DNA from: Candidatus Hodarchaeota archaeon | GTDB taxonomy: Archaea; Asgardarchaeota; Heimdallarchaeia; Hodarchaeales; YT1-057 | Length of the DNA: 9,940 nt | Direction of reading: 5' to 3' | Assembly (NCBI GenBank): GCA_016839955.1 | Contig: JAEOTI010000463.1 | Location: 1 to 9,940, forward strand | Shown here: positions 1-7,124 of the stretch, piece by piece | How the letters are laid out: each line of letters opens with the position of its first letter | Position numbering within the stretch: position 1 is the first letter of the stretch | Made by a program: the position numbers and the translations under genes | Notes under the pieces: model-generated | Seen by the model: the letters and a program-made list of their open reading frames with translations, nothing else | Database searches by the model: none | What the model was told of the DNA's origin: nothing

Positions 1-2483
1 GAAGTAGAAACAACAGATGAATCTGCAGTTCGATCTCGTAACTCTAGTTCAATATCTTCGTTTGGAACTGGTGGATTATCATACCCATCCCAAGAAATCA
101 TTTGTCCACTTACTTTTATTTGACGCCATGATTCAGTTGAAACCTCATGGTTCACTTGCCAAAATTCAGGATTATCAAAAAATATTACTCCAGAAGCAGC
201 ATTAAATTTAATCATAATGTTTCGTTCGTCAACACCACTTCCAGTTGTCCCTGTAATATGCCAGAACGACTGTAAAAGTTGCCATCGATCTGTAGTTCCA
301 CTTGTCAAAGTGTCAGCTACCCATGACGAATCATAATGCTGAATTAACAATGATGTTCCACTAAAACTTTCAACGTAATAAGCAATTGAAAAATAGTAAT
401 ATCCAGGTTCTAATACCTTAGAAATATAATAACTACTTGCTCCAGTAGTATCATCAACCCTAAGAGAAAAGGCACCATCATAAACAATAGTAGAATTAAG
501 AGCAACAGTTAAATCAGAAGTAGATGAAAAAATATTCCAATCATCATAACCCCCCTCAAATCCAATATTTTCAAGATAATTAGAACTTTTGTCTGAAATC
601 GCCAAATACTGCTTTGGAGAGTCAAACTCAAACAAAAAATAATAACTAATAGGAACCGTATTATTGACCCAAAGAAAAGTATCCGTTGAATCTCTTCCCG
701 TAATTGCGTCAGGATTAATACTTGATAAACTATAATCGGTATAAATCTTAATAGGAACTCTATAATCATACACATCAATAAATAATCTCATTAACCCTGA
801 ATCTACTGATGTATACAGATAATCAAAACGAGGATTCATAGTAACAAAGGTGCTTTGAACCCAAACATAATCAAGATAAAACATTAATTTAGTAATCCTA
901 TCAACGTTACCCTGTGTTATTGTAGCTACCTTAATTTCACCTGTGCCAGTATCTAAAAATACTAGCTTTACACTATATCCATACGCAACAGAAAAACCAA
1001 CATGAACATACAGAATTAATTCATTAAAGCCATAAGAAGAGCTACTACTGAAAGTATTGGTTAAAGTAGTATCCGTAATAGCACTTTCTAAACCTCCATC
1101 ATCAATAACATCTATTTTAAACTTAATTCCTGCATTAGCAGGATAAGCCAAATCATACATGATAAAGATTAAAGTAGTATTAAACGCATACATAGGAGTC
1201 TCTGTTGCTAAATACTCGTATTTTGCATATTTTCCATCAGAAAGAAGGATATTATAAATATTGGAGACTTGTATCTCATCATACGCAGTTAGAATAATCT
1301 TTTGAATCCTAAGATTTCCTTTATCAACAATATAAATGTGTGAATCATCAACCCCAAAGCCATAAGGATCAGAAAATTCACCATCCTCACTACCAGACTT
1401 TCCAAAACGAAGAATAAAACTACCAGACTTAGTAAATTTCTGAACATCATTTTGTTGATCATCACTGACATAAACACTATCAAATTTATCAACCTCAACC
1501 CCAATAGGATACATAAATTGTCCATTTCCACTTCCCCAAGAACCCCATTTAGATACATACGTTCCTGTAAGAGTAAATTTCTGAATACGATTATTATAAC
1601 AATCTGCAACAAAAACATTAGTCCCATCTGTAGCAATTCCAATAGGATGATCAAATTGACCATTGCTAGACCCAGTCGATCCCCATTTCGTTTCGTATGT
1701 TCCATCTTGTTGAAATTTCTGCACTCTATCATTGTCCGTATCAGTCACATAAACATACGTGCCATCACACGCTATCTTTTCAGGATAAGTAAATAGACCA
1801 TTGCTAGTCCCTAACGACCCCCATTGTCCATTATACACCCCATTTTTCGTAAATCTCTGAACCCTATGATTTAGACGATCTACAACATACACATAACTCG
1901 AATCAACACCCACTCCTCGAGGATACCTGAATTGACCATTACCAGTCCCATACATTCCCCATGATAAAATAAATGTCCCATTTTTATGATACTTTTGAAT
2001 TTGATGACCATTTTCATCACAAACATACACATAAGGTTTATTATACGTTTTATCAACTGCAAGATCAACAGGAAGAGTAAGATTCCATCCAAATTTATTT
2101 TCAAAGCCAAAATAAGTAACAGAATCTTCCATACTCTCTTTAACAGTAAAATTATTCGCAATATAATCAACTTTTACACTGTGACCAAGCTGCCATCCTT
2201 GTTCAATAGCTAACTGAGGTTTATCCATTTGAGTAAAATTATCCGTATCTTGAACTAATACCTCCGATTCATTAGAATCCAATGAAACAGTATTAAAACC
2301 CATTAAAGGATCAACTAAAAAGAGAGAATTATCAAATTTACTAGAAAACGAAGAAGGAAGGACTAGTCCCGACATGAGGACAAGAGCTAACATCGCAAAA
2401 ATTTTACTATAATATATTGTACTAGTGCAATGACTTTTTTTTGTTGTCATTTTACGCTTTTCTTGAATGTAATTTTCTGTCAT
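1..2483 (-). CDS. Large secreted NHL beta-propeller / jelly-roll surface protein (adhesin-like), partial at its C-terminus
   Basis: This frame is open from 2483 to the window edge, giving 827 codons with no stop; the C-terminus lies outside. I place the start at ATG 2483-2481 because it forms an ATGA overlap with the stop of the ATPase gene. ATG 2450 (residue 12) is the alternative and would give a more usual signal peptide. Residues 29-45 are the hydrophobic core of a signal peptide, with cleavage expected near SSFS. Residues 131-400 form six NHL blades. Each blade has a [LYHD]P-x-x-[IVLF] strand at P138, P188, P234, P280, P326 and P373, an Asn-x-[RQ]-[IV]-Q-[KR] strand, and a W-G-S/G-x-G-x-x-x-G-x-F loop. 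Residues 638-776 look like a CBM4/9-type jelly-roll (GFEGG...W at the start, FFDNPEF at the end). About residue 785 onward starts another beta domain. There are many N-glycosylation sequons. It is probably exported and used for binding sugars or cells; the ligand is unknown. A downstream membrane anchor is likely but not visible. Confidence 0.9.
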   Translation of the reverse strand, partial: MTENYIQEKRKMTTKKSHCTSTIYYSKIFAMLALVLMSGLVLPSSFSSKFDNSLFLVDPLMGFNTVSLDSNESEVLVQDTDNFTQMDKPQLAIEQGWQLGHSVKVDYIANNFTVKESMEDSVTYFGFENKFGWNLTLPVDLAVDKTYNKPYVYVCDENGHQIQKYHKNGTFILSWGMYGTGNGQFRYPRGVGVDSSYVYVVDRLNHRVQRFTKNGVYNGQWGSLGTSNGLFTYPEKIACDGTYVYVTDTDNDRVQKFQQDGTYETKWGSTGSSNGQFDHPIGIATDGTNVFVADCYNNRIQKFTLTGTYVSKWGSWGSGNGQFMYPIGVEVDKFDSVYVSDDQQNDVQKFTKSGSFILRFGKSGSEDGEFSDPYGFGVDDSHIYIVDKGNLRIQKIILTAYDEIQVSNIYNILLSDGKYAKYEYLATETPMYAFNTTLIFIMYDLAYPANAGIKFKIDVIDDGGLESAITDTTLTNTFSSSSSYGFNELILYVHVGFSVAYGYSVKLVFLDTGTGEIKVATITQGNVDRITKLMFYLDYVWVQSTFVTMNPRFDYLYTSVDSGLMRLFIDVYDYRVPIKIYTDYSLSSINPDAITGRDSTDTFLWVNNTVPISYYFLFEFDSPKQYLAISDKSSNYLENIGFEGGYDDWNIFSSTSDLTVALNSTIVYDGAFSLRVDDTTGASSYYISKVLEPGYYYFSIAYYVESFSGTSLLIQHYDSSWVADTLTSGTTDRWQLLQSFWHITGTTGSGVDERNIMIKFNAASGVIFFDNPEFWQVNHEVSTESWRQIKVSGQMISWDGYDNPPVPNEDIELELRDRTADSSVVST
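156..572 (-). other. Carbohydrate-binding-like jelly-roll domain within the large surface protein
   Basis: Residues 638-776 of the protein show the layout of the galactose-binding / CBM4_9-like jelly-roll. There is an opening N-x-GFE-x-G...W segment, then a G-x-x-SLRV strand, a PG-YYYFSIAYYV strand, a W-x-LL-x-SF strand, and a closing strand with I-F-F-D-N-P-E-F. The closing Phe-Asp-Asn pattern is typical of the family. Sugar binding is inferred from the family and is not shown by any residue here. Confidence 0.6.
1284..2093 (-). repeat. Six tandem NHL repeats encoding a complete beta-propeller
   Basis: These are degenerate repeats of 138-150 bases inside the large surface-protein gene (residues 131-400). 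The conserved prolines at residues 138, 188, 234, 280, 326 and 373 are spaced 50, 46, 46, 46 and 47 residues apart, which fits one blade each. Six blades make a closed propeller of the NHL type, a fold known for binding proteins, RNA or sugars through its top face. Blades 2-4 are the most alike (Asn-x-Arg-[VI]-Gln-[KR]-Phe followed by Trp-Gly-Ser), suggesting recent duplication within the gene. Confidence 0.88.
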
Positions 2484-3511
2484 GTGTTTTCACGTTCCTT
2501 TTCTTCTAATTCCGCTTCTTTCAACAAATGAGCATCAATAATATCATTAATCTTCCGAGACCCCACCTTCATTCTTCGTTCAATACCTGATATAGGTTCT
2601 CCCAACTTCCATATCTCAATGACCTTATCTGTTTTCGTTAATTTCGATTTTACAATCTTTTTAATTTGAAGTAACCTTTTCTTGCGTTCCTTTCTACTAT
2701 TCTCTCTTGCTATTTCCTGATCTAACGCATTCCGTCTTGTCCAATAATCCTCTTTAACTGAAGGATCATAAATTCGCTCTTTCACATCAAGATAATTCTT
2801 GAAAAAATTAAACGGAATATAAGGACAAAAAAAAGTATTACGCCTAGGGAAAGGATAATCCACCCAAAATTTTCCCTTAGTCAAATCTTGAAAAATAACT
2901 TTTCTTAATAAATTATACTCAATAATCTTTTTCTTTTTATCTCTGAAAACACAATGAAATTGCCAATGAGCATGAGTATTGAAAAGTTTCTGTCCATCTG
3001 AAGGAATATCTTGCCAATCAGGAAACATAAACCAAAAATTAAAACCTGCACCACGAATACTTGCTAATGTCCATTTTAAATCTCTTGTTTGAACACTTCC
3101 CGAACGAAAAATTAATTCCGCTTCATCAACAACAATATGCTCTCCACGTTTATGACGTCTTTTCAATTCTTTTCTATGCATAACAACATCCTCCCCAACA
3201 TAGAGATTTCTTCGAATATCAAACGGAACGTGTTGAATCCGAGATAATTTTCTAGCCCAAAACAAACACGGATTAGTCTTTCCTGACCCAGGTTCACCTA
3301 AAACCAATATAATATTAATATTATCCTTAGCTAGCCAATACAAAAAAGCCTCTTGAAAATTAGCAATTTGTAAAATTATTTTAGATTCACGATTAGGAGG
3401 AAAATCTAAATTATGAGTTAACGGAAGATATTCACGCTGAATCACTTGACGAAACGGAGAACTACGTGACCTTAAATGAGAAACTAAATTAGTTCTATCA
3501 CTCGCTATCAC
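2480..3511 (-). CDS. P-loop ATPase with C-terminal helix-turn-helix-like segment (packaging/morphogenesis- or transfer-type)
   Basis: 343 residues, cytoplasmic. The Walker A motif is GEPGSGKT at residues 72-79, and the Walker B strand is HIVVDEAE at 125-132, with D129-E130 as metal-binding and catalytic residues. A following strand and loop (about 145-170, SIRGAGFNFWFMFPDW) sits where Zot-like and HerA/FtsK-like NTPases carry their sensor region. Residues 110-122 and 270-297 are strongly basic. Residues about 292-332 (TDKVIEIWKLGEPISGIERR onward) read like a Resolvase/HTH_23-type helix-turn-helix, so the enzyme may contact DNA. The start is GTG 3511, chosen because a strong GAGGAGG lies 9 bases upstream; it overlaps the previous gene by 14 bases. 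The stop overlaps the adhesin start as ATGA. Its place at the end of a run of membrane-protein genes suggests it powers assembly, DNA packaging or DNA transfer across the membrane. It could instead be a general AAA-type NTPase; the exact family is not resolved by eye. Confidence 0.85.
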   Translation of the reverse strand: MIASDRTNLVSHLRSRSSPFRQVIQREYLPLTHNLDFPPNRESKIILQIANFQEAFLYWLAKDNINIILVLGEPGSGKTNPCLFWARKLSRIQHVPFDIRRNLYVGEDVVMHRKELKRRHKRGEHIVVDEAELIFRSGSVQTRDLKWTLASIRGAGFNFWFMFPDWQDIPSDGQKLFNTHAHWQFHCVFRDKKKKIIEYNLLRKVIFQDLTKGKFWVDYPFPRRNTFFCPYIPFNFFKNYLDVKERIYDPSVKEDYWTRRNALDQEIARENSRKERKKRLLQIKKIVKSKLTKTDKVIEIWKLGEPISGIERRMKVGSRKINDIIDAHLLKEAELEEKERENT

Positions 3512-3824
3512 TTATTTCATCCTCCTCATCATCAGACAAAATTTCTTCTTTTTTATCCTTATATTCACCTTTCATAATCGCTGACAACATTTTCTCAATA
3601 GTAACAATATGAGAACGAGTGTGTAACGTAGTAAGCGTATCATCAATTAATTGATTTAAAATCGCAATAATAATCCAATCCTCATCTAAAAAATCACCTG
3701 CTTCAGCCTCCCAAAGCATAGACCGAGCTTCAGGACTGCACACAAAAAGCGAAATTTCCTTTAGTTGAATGGCAATATCTCTACCACTCAAATATTGCGA
3801 TTTAGTTGCTTTGGCTGAAGACAT
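3498..3824 (-). CDS. Small soluble protein with acidic C-terminal tail, unknown function
   Basis: 108 residues, starting at ATG 3824 with a weak GTGAG about 9 bases upstream, 16 bases after the stop of the preceding gene. Residues 11-85 look helical, with no signal peptide or membrane segment. Residues 97-108 are almost entirely Asp, Glu and Ser (SDDEEDEISDSE). The gene overlaps the ATPase start by 14 bases, so the two are probably translationally coupled. I recognise no family. From context it may be a small partner or regulator of the basic ATPase, with the acidic tail mimicking nucleic acid or docking on a basic patch; that is inference only. Confidence 0.72.
   Translation of the reverse strand: MSSAKATKSQYLSGRDIAIQLKEISLFVCSPEARSMLWEAEAGDFLDEDWIIIAILNQLIDDTLTTLHTRSHIVTIEKMLSAIMKGEYKDKKEEILSDDEEDEISDSE
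3521..3527 (-). promoter_or_regulatory. Strong Shine-Dalgarno that fixes the GTG start of the ATPase
   Basis: On the minus strand this reads GAGGAGG and lies 9 bases before GTG 3511. The same bases are codons for the Asp-Glu-Glu-Asp-Glu acidic tail of the preceding 108-residue protein, so the tail and the ribosome binding site share sequence. An ATG inside this stretch (ATGAAATAA) closes after one sense codon and is not a start. Confidence 0.75.
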
Positions 3825-3840
3825 TATTTTTTCTCACAAA

Positions 3841-4344
3841 CTACTTTTTTGCTTGAACCTTTGATTCTTCCTCTTCCTCATCAGATTCTAACTCATCTGG
3901 TTTTTTCTTTTGAACTAAATGATCCATAGATACCAAGTAACCCAATGTATCACTAGTCTCCAACTGTTCTAATTGTTGTAAATGATAAGCTTCCCAAATT
4001 TCAGTAATTTGCTTTTTTAATTCAAGAATAGGATCAGATAAACCAGAATGTAATGATTCATCAATCATTTTAAAAAGAAAAGCAGGAAAAATACGTTCAA
4101 ACAAATAATCAAGAATTAAATCTCGCTTTTGATGAATCAACGCAGAAGAAAGCTCTGTAAAATCTCTAACAAGTTTTTTAACATCAGGATACCGATCAAT
4201 ATCCTTTTTATAGAGAAGATCCAAAAACTCTTGAAATCTATCTCTCAACAAATAATTAACTGACTTATTATCTAATTCTTGCTCTAACTCGGTTTTTTTG
4301 ATTTTTCCTTTGATTTTTCGATAAGCTTCTTTGATCTTTCCCAT
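3841..4344 (-). CDS. Soluble helical protein with basic N-terminus and acidic C-terminal stretch, unknown function
   Basis: 167 residues, predicted cytoplasmic. Residues 1-20 are rich in lysine (MGKIKEAYRKIKGKIKKTEL) and could form an amphipathic helix that touches membrane or nucleic acid. Residues 28-145 look mostly helical with regularly spaced Leu, Phe and Ile. Residues 150-160 form a Glu/Asp run, followed by a short lysine end. The start ATG 4344 is preceded by GAGGA about 10 bases upstream and lies 61 bases inside the end of the 541-residue membrane-protein gene. No later in-frame start makes a credible alternative, so the long overlap appears real. No family recognised. Its acidic tail parallels that of the next gene product, and the pair sits directly before the ATPase. 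Confidence 0.74.
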   Translation of the reverse strand: MGKIKEAYRKIKGKIKKTELEQELDNKSVNYLLRDRFQEFLDLLYKKDIDRYPDVKKLVRDFTELSSALIHQKRDLILDYLFERIFPAFLFKMIDESLHSGLSDPILELKKQITEIWEAYHLQQLEQLETSDTLGYLVSMDHLVQKKKPDELESDEEEEESKVQAKK

Positions 4345-5909
4345 TCAACCACATCCTCTAATAATTTTAATTTTTCTAACTTTTCTTTCATCATGCTTTC
4401 ACTTTTCTTAGTCTCTCCTCTATAAGAATCTGCATAACGCTTAACAGCAGCTTTTAAACGATCAAAATAACCTTTTTCTGATTCTGCAACAAATTTCATG
4501 TGTTCATCTAACGTTTTTTTAGCAAATTCTTTCATCGCTTTAACTGCTTGAATATTTGTTAATACTGTTATTTCTGATTGATGTAAAATCTGTTCAACTT
4601 CTAATCGTGGACTAGTCAATCGAATAGCTGTAATAACAAAAATACCTCCTGCTAACAAAAAAAGAAGAATACTTGCTATTCCTGTAGGAATAGAAGCTGT
4701 TCCAGTAAATAACGGAGTTAATGCCATCAAAGATAAAAGAATCAGACAAATTAATCCAATCCACCATTTTTCTCGCTTTTCAAATTTTGCCTGATGTTCT
4801 TCATACGATTTAATCCCAAAAATATGAGGTAATTCTTTATTTTTGGATTTAATAGGCACTTTTGGATTAAAAATCCAATCAGGTTGAGGAAATCCACCCA
4901 CCAACAATCGCTTACCAAATTCCTTGTAAGACGTTTTATCTTTCACAAATTCTAGCTGTTCTCCTTTGAAATAGCCCCATAACGGCCAAATTCCTACTAT
5001 AACCTGTGTATCGCCATCAACTTCTAAAAAAATATACGGTCTAACCTTTCCACTAAATCGATTGGGTAAATAAAAATCCAACCAAATTCCAGCTAAAATA
5101 GGTATCCAAAGAGGAGGAAGAATTGACATTGTTCTTCCAACAACTTCTATAGGAAGCCCTATCATTAAAACAAATATTACCATCATTCCGACAACAACAG
5201 AAGCCAACATTGGCCAAAAATACCAACTCGGAGGAGGAGGAGCTAATCCTGCTTTTTTGCTAATCAAATATGCAAAGAAAATAAATACAAAAATAATAAT
5301 AATAGACCAACCGATCCACCACATCAATTCTACATTAAACTGTCCATGTGTCTTTGTTACTTCAATCTCAGCAATATTTGTCCAATGATCAAACTCAAAA
5401 ATTCTCTCATGAAATATTACCTGCACTCGTTCAGTCTGATTAGTATTCTTGAAACTAGGAAAAGTTTCTTGATTAACAACAATAATTCCAAATCTCTCAT
5501 CACTCCACTCATAAGGACTATCTTCTGCTTCAACCTCAAGAGTAATTTCATCCTTGAAAACATCAAACACTTTCTCTTGTCTAGTTCTAGTGGCATTTAG
5601 TCGTGAATCCCAATACTCAATGGTTTCAATACGATAACCAAACAATCGCACAGTAAAATTATCTGCTGAATCATTAGCAAAAACTGTAGAACGAATCCAA
5701 ACATAAAATTTATCTGTTTCAAGCAAATCCATATCTTGAGGTATTCGATAATCTTTTTCTTGAACCTCTGATTCCCAATACACCTGAATTTCAGACCCAT
5801 CTTCAGTTTCATATCCCCACGGTTTATAACTCAATATAGAAACTAATGGAATAAGATTCACCAAAAAAAGCACACAAATGAGAATCTTTGATAATCTCCG
5901 ATTTTTCAT
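4284..5909 (-). CDS. Multi-pass membrane protein with glycosylatable ectodomain and cytoplasmic coiled-coil tail, unknown function
   Basis: 541 residues. Residues 7-28 are a signal anchor or signal peptide. Residues 29-195 form a beta-rich external domain with four N-glycosylation sequons (N79-D-S, N84-F-T, N105-A-T, N157-Q-T). Hydrophobic segments follow at about 196-217, 230-255, 262-280, 382-401 and 408-429, with a PPPP stretch (224-227) in a short loop and a roughly 100-residue soluble loop (281-381). Residues 435-541 are rich in Lys and Glu with heptad-like hydrophobics, probably a cytoplasmic coiled coil. The ATG start overlaps the preceding stop as ATGA, and TGGAG lies about 10 bases upstream. 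No known family recognised. Being the largest integral membrane protein of the operon with domains on both sides, it is a good candidate for the scaffold that links outside, membrane and the cytoplasmic ATPase. Confidence 0.83.
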   Translation of the reverse strand: MKNRRLSKILICVLFLVNLIPLVSILSYKPWGYETEDGSEIQVYWESEVQEKDYRIPQDMDLLETDKFYVWIRSTVFANDSADNFTVRLFGYRIETIEYWDSRLNATRTRQEKVFDVFKDEITLEVEAEDSPYEWSDERFGIIVVNQETFPSFKNTNQTERVQVIFHERIFEFDHWTNIAEIEVTKTHGQFNVELMWWIGWSIIIIFVFIFFAYLISKKAGLAPPPPSWYFWPMLASVVVGMMVIFVLMIGLPIEVVGRTMSILPPLWIPILAGIWLDFYLPNRFSGKVRPYIFLEVDGDTQVIVGIWPLWGYFKGEQLEFVKDKTSYKEFGKRLLVGGFPQPDWIFNPKVPIKSKNKELPHIFGIKSYEEHQAKFEKREKWWIGLICLILLSLMALTPLFTGTASIPTGIASILLFLLAGGIFVITAIRLTSPRLEVEQILHQSEITVLTNIQAVKAMKEFAKKTLDEHMKFVAESEKGYFDRLKAAVKRYADSYRGETKKSESMMKEKLEKLKLLEDVVEWERSKKLIEKSKEKSKKPS

Positions 5910-6241
5910 CGTATTTTAACTCCAATTAATACAAAACCAAAAATAATAAAAAACAAACCAAAAGTGAGAATTGCCCAGACATTTAACCGAAATTCAAGAG
6001 CTATTACTTGAGAAAAAAGAGAAAACAATATTCCTACTAAAAAAAGAGTTAATACTATAGACCCAAATTTAAATTCATTTTTAGCATCATCATAAATTGG
6101 TAATATATTTGCATGTCCTCTTTTTATTCCTCCTCTAAACAAACCCCATGCCAAATTAGCCAACAAAATAATGATAATTCCTAAAGCGATTAATCCAAGT
6201 GAAGGAAGAAAATCTGAAAACTGACTCAAAAAATCACTCAC
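5906..6241 (-). CDS. Small three-helix membrane protein, unknown function
   Basis: 111 residues with membrane segments at about 12-35, 59-82 and 88-109, joined by a basic then mixed-charge loop (about 36-58, RGGIKRGHANILPIYDDAK). It ends directly after the last helix with a basic KIR. The start is GTG, forming a GTGA overlap with the previous stop; a G-rich GGGGGG lies about 8 bases upstream. Its own stop overlaps the next ATG as ATGA, so it is coupled on both sides. No family recognised. Hydrophobicity, small size and position are consistent with a structural membrane component. Confidence 0.75.
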   Translation of the reverse strand: MSDFLSQFSDFLPSLGLIALGIIIILLANLAWGLFRGGIKRGHANILPIYDDAKNEFKFGSIVLTLFLVGILFSLFSQVIALEFRLNVWAILTFGLFFIIFGFVLIGVKIR

Positions 6242-6468
6242 GGTAATATCCCCCCTTCAACATCATCATCTCCACCTGAAAATAACGAAAGCACTCCAGC
6301 AAAAATAGTCATTCCCAAAATAAGATAAAAAATAGTCTTTAATACTTGAACAACAAATAACGACACCCAAATATCCACAATATAGAAAATAATGATTGCT
6401 AATAACGAAATAGAAAAAAGAATCTGAATTATTCTTGATGATGATTTCTTTTTACTCTTTTTTGGCAT
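6238..6468 (-). CDS. Very small two-helix membrane protein, unknown function
   Basis: 76 residues. A strongly basic N-terminus (MPKKSKKKSSSR) is followed by two hydrophobic segments (about 13-33 and 36-63) and a short SGGDDDVEGG acidic tail. The positive-inside rule puts the N-terminus in the cytoplasm. ATG start with GAGAGG about 8 bases upstream, 2 bases after the previous stop. A basic start plus two hydrophobic helices and little else is also the general plan of major coat proteins of spindle-shaped archaeal viruses, but I cannot show homology by eye. It could equally be a small accessory membrane subunit. Confidence 0.73.
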   Translation of the reverse strand: MPKKSKKKSSSRIIQILFSISLLAIIIFYIVDIWVSLFVVQVLKTIFYLILGMTIFAGVLSLFSGGDDDVEGGILP

Positions 6469-6470
6469 AT

Positions 6471-7121
6471 CTAAAACCTCTCTATAATTTGTTGAACAAT
6501 CCCTTCCAAATCCATTTCTTCCATTCCCAACTTCAATGCATTGACTATGGGATCAATTAACCAATCTCGTAAAGAAAATGAAAATGGATATGGCCCTCCT
6601 AGCGTTTGAATAACTACTCCAATACTAAATTGACCCTCAAGAATACTTGGATCAAATAAATTACAATAAGCTAAAAATGAACTACCTAAAAGCGTTACAG
6701 AAAATTCTGTTCTCACCATAACTAAATCAAAATATAAATAACCCTCCAAAATAGTCGGAACTCCAATAGTTTGTTTAAAAACTGAACTAATATTAAATAA
6801 ACTTAACAAAAAACCGAATGAGACAAACGGTAACTGAAAAAATGATATAACAAAATCTACAAAATTTTCTGGAAACCTAGTAACAAATGCTAGCACTGCT
6901 TGAAAAAATAACCCTAAATCAGGGAAAATTTGATCCCATTTTAAAAAAACAATATTTCGTAACAATAAAACAGTACTAGCTACTCCTGCTACAATTATTA
7001 AAAAAATATCATACGCTGATTGAAAAATAAACGGTTCTCTATGAGTAGCTAATGAAACCACTATGTCAAGAATCGTTAATGTAGCAGAAATACCAATAAC
7101 CGCATTTAATATTTTAGACAC
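6471..7121 (-). CDS. Multi-pass membrane protein, unknown function, possible paralogue of its two upstream neighbours
   Basis: 216 residues. Hydrophobic segments lie at about 4-25, 36-60, 66-82 and 87-112. They are followed by a mixed region with FDPS (156-159), a G-rich turn (GGPYPF, 175-180) and an amphipathic C-terminal helix (about 190-215). The start is GTG with AGGAGG 10 bases upstream; the gene begins 3 bases after the previous stop. The layout of N-terminal membrane helices, a [LI]-x-DPS-type motif and an amphipathic C-terminus resembles the 138-residue protein before it. No family recognised; probably part of a membrane-embedded complex. Confidence 0.76.
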   Translation of the reverse strand: MSKILNAVIGISATLTILDIVVSLATHREPFIFQSAYDIFLIIVAGVASTVLLLRNIVFLKWDQIFPDLGLFFQAVLAFVTRFPENFVDFVISFFQLPFVSFGFLLSLFNISSVFKQTIGVPTILEGYLYFDLVMVRTEFSVTLLGSSFLAYCNLFDPSILEGQFSIGVVIQTLGGPYPFSFSLRDWLIDPIVNALKLGMEEMDLEGIVQQIIERF

Positions 7122-7124
7122 TCT

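Noticed and set aside
17..205. Plus-strand frame of 62 codons at the left edge
   Set aside because: It is antisense to the continuous minus-strand surface-protein frame and shows no recognisable domain or ribosome site.
509..778. 89-codon minus-strand frame
   Set aside because: It lies within the large surface-protein gene in another frame and has no ribosome site; the hydrophobic look arises from AT-rich codons.
1289..2213. Several 75-147 codon frames on both strands across the NHL repeat region
   Set aside because: They are out-of-frame shadows of the repeat-bearing gene. Their translations are rich in Ile, Leu, Asn and Arg with no domain pattern, and the true frame runs without a stop through the whole region.
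5346..5812. Frames of 84 codons (plus) and 71 codons (minus) within the 541-residue gene
   Set aside because: Both are shadows of the ectodomain coding sequence, with no supporting start signals.
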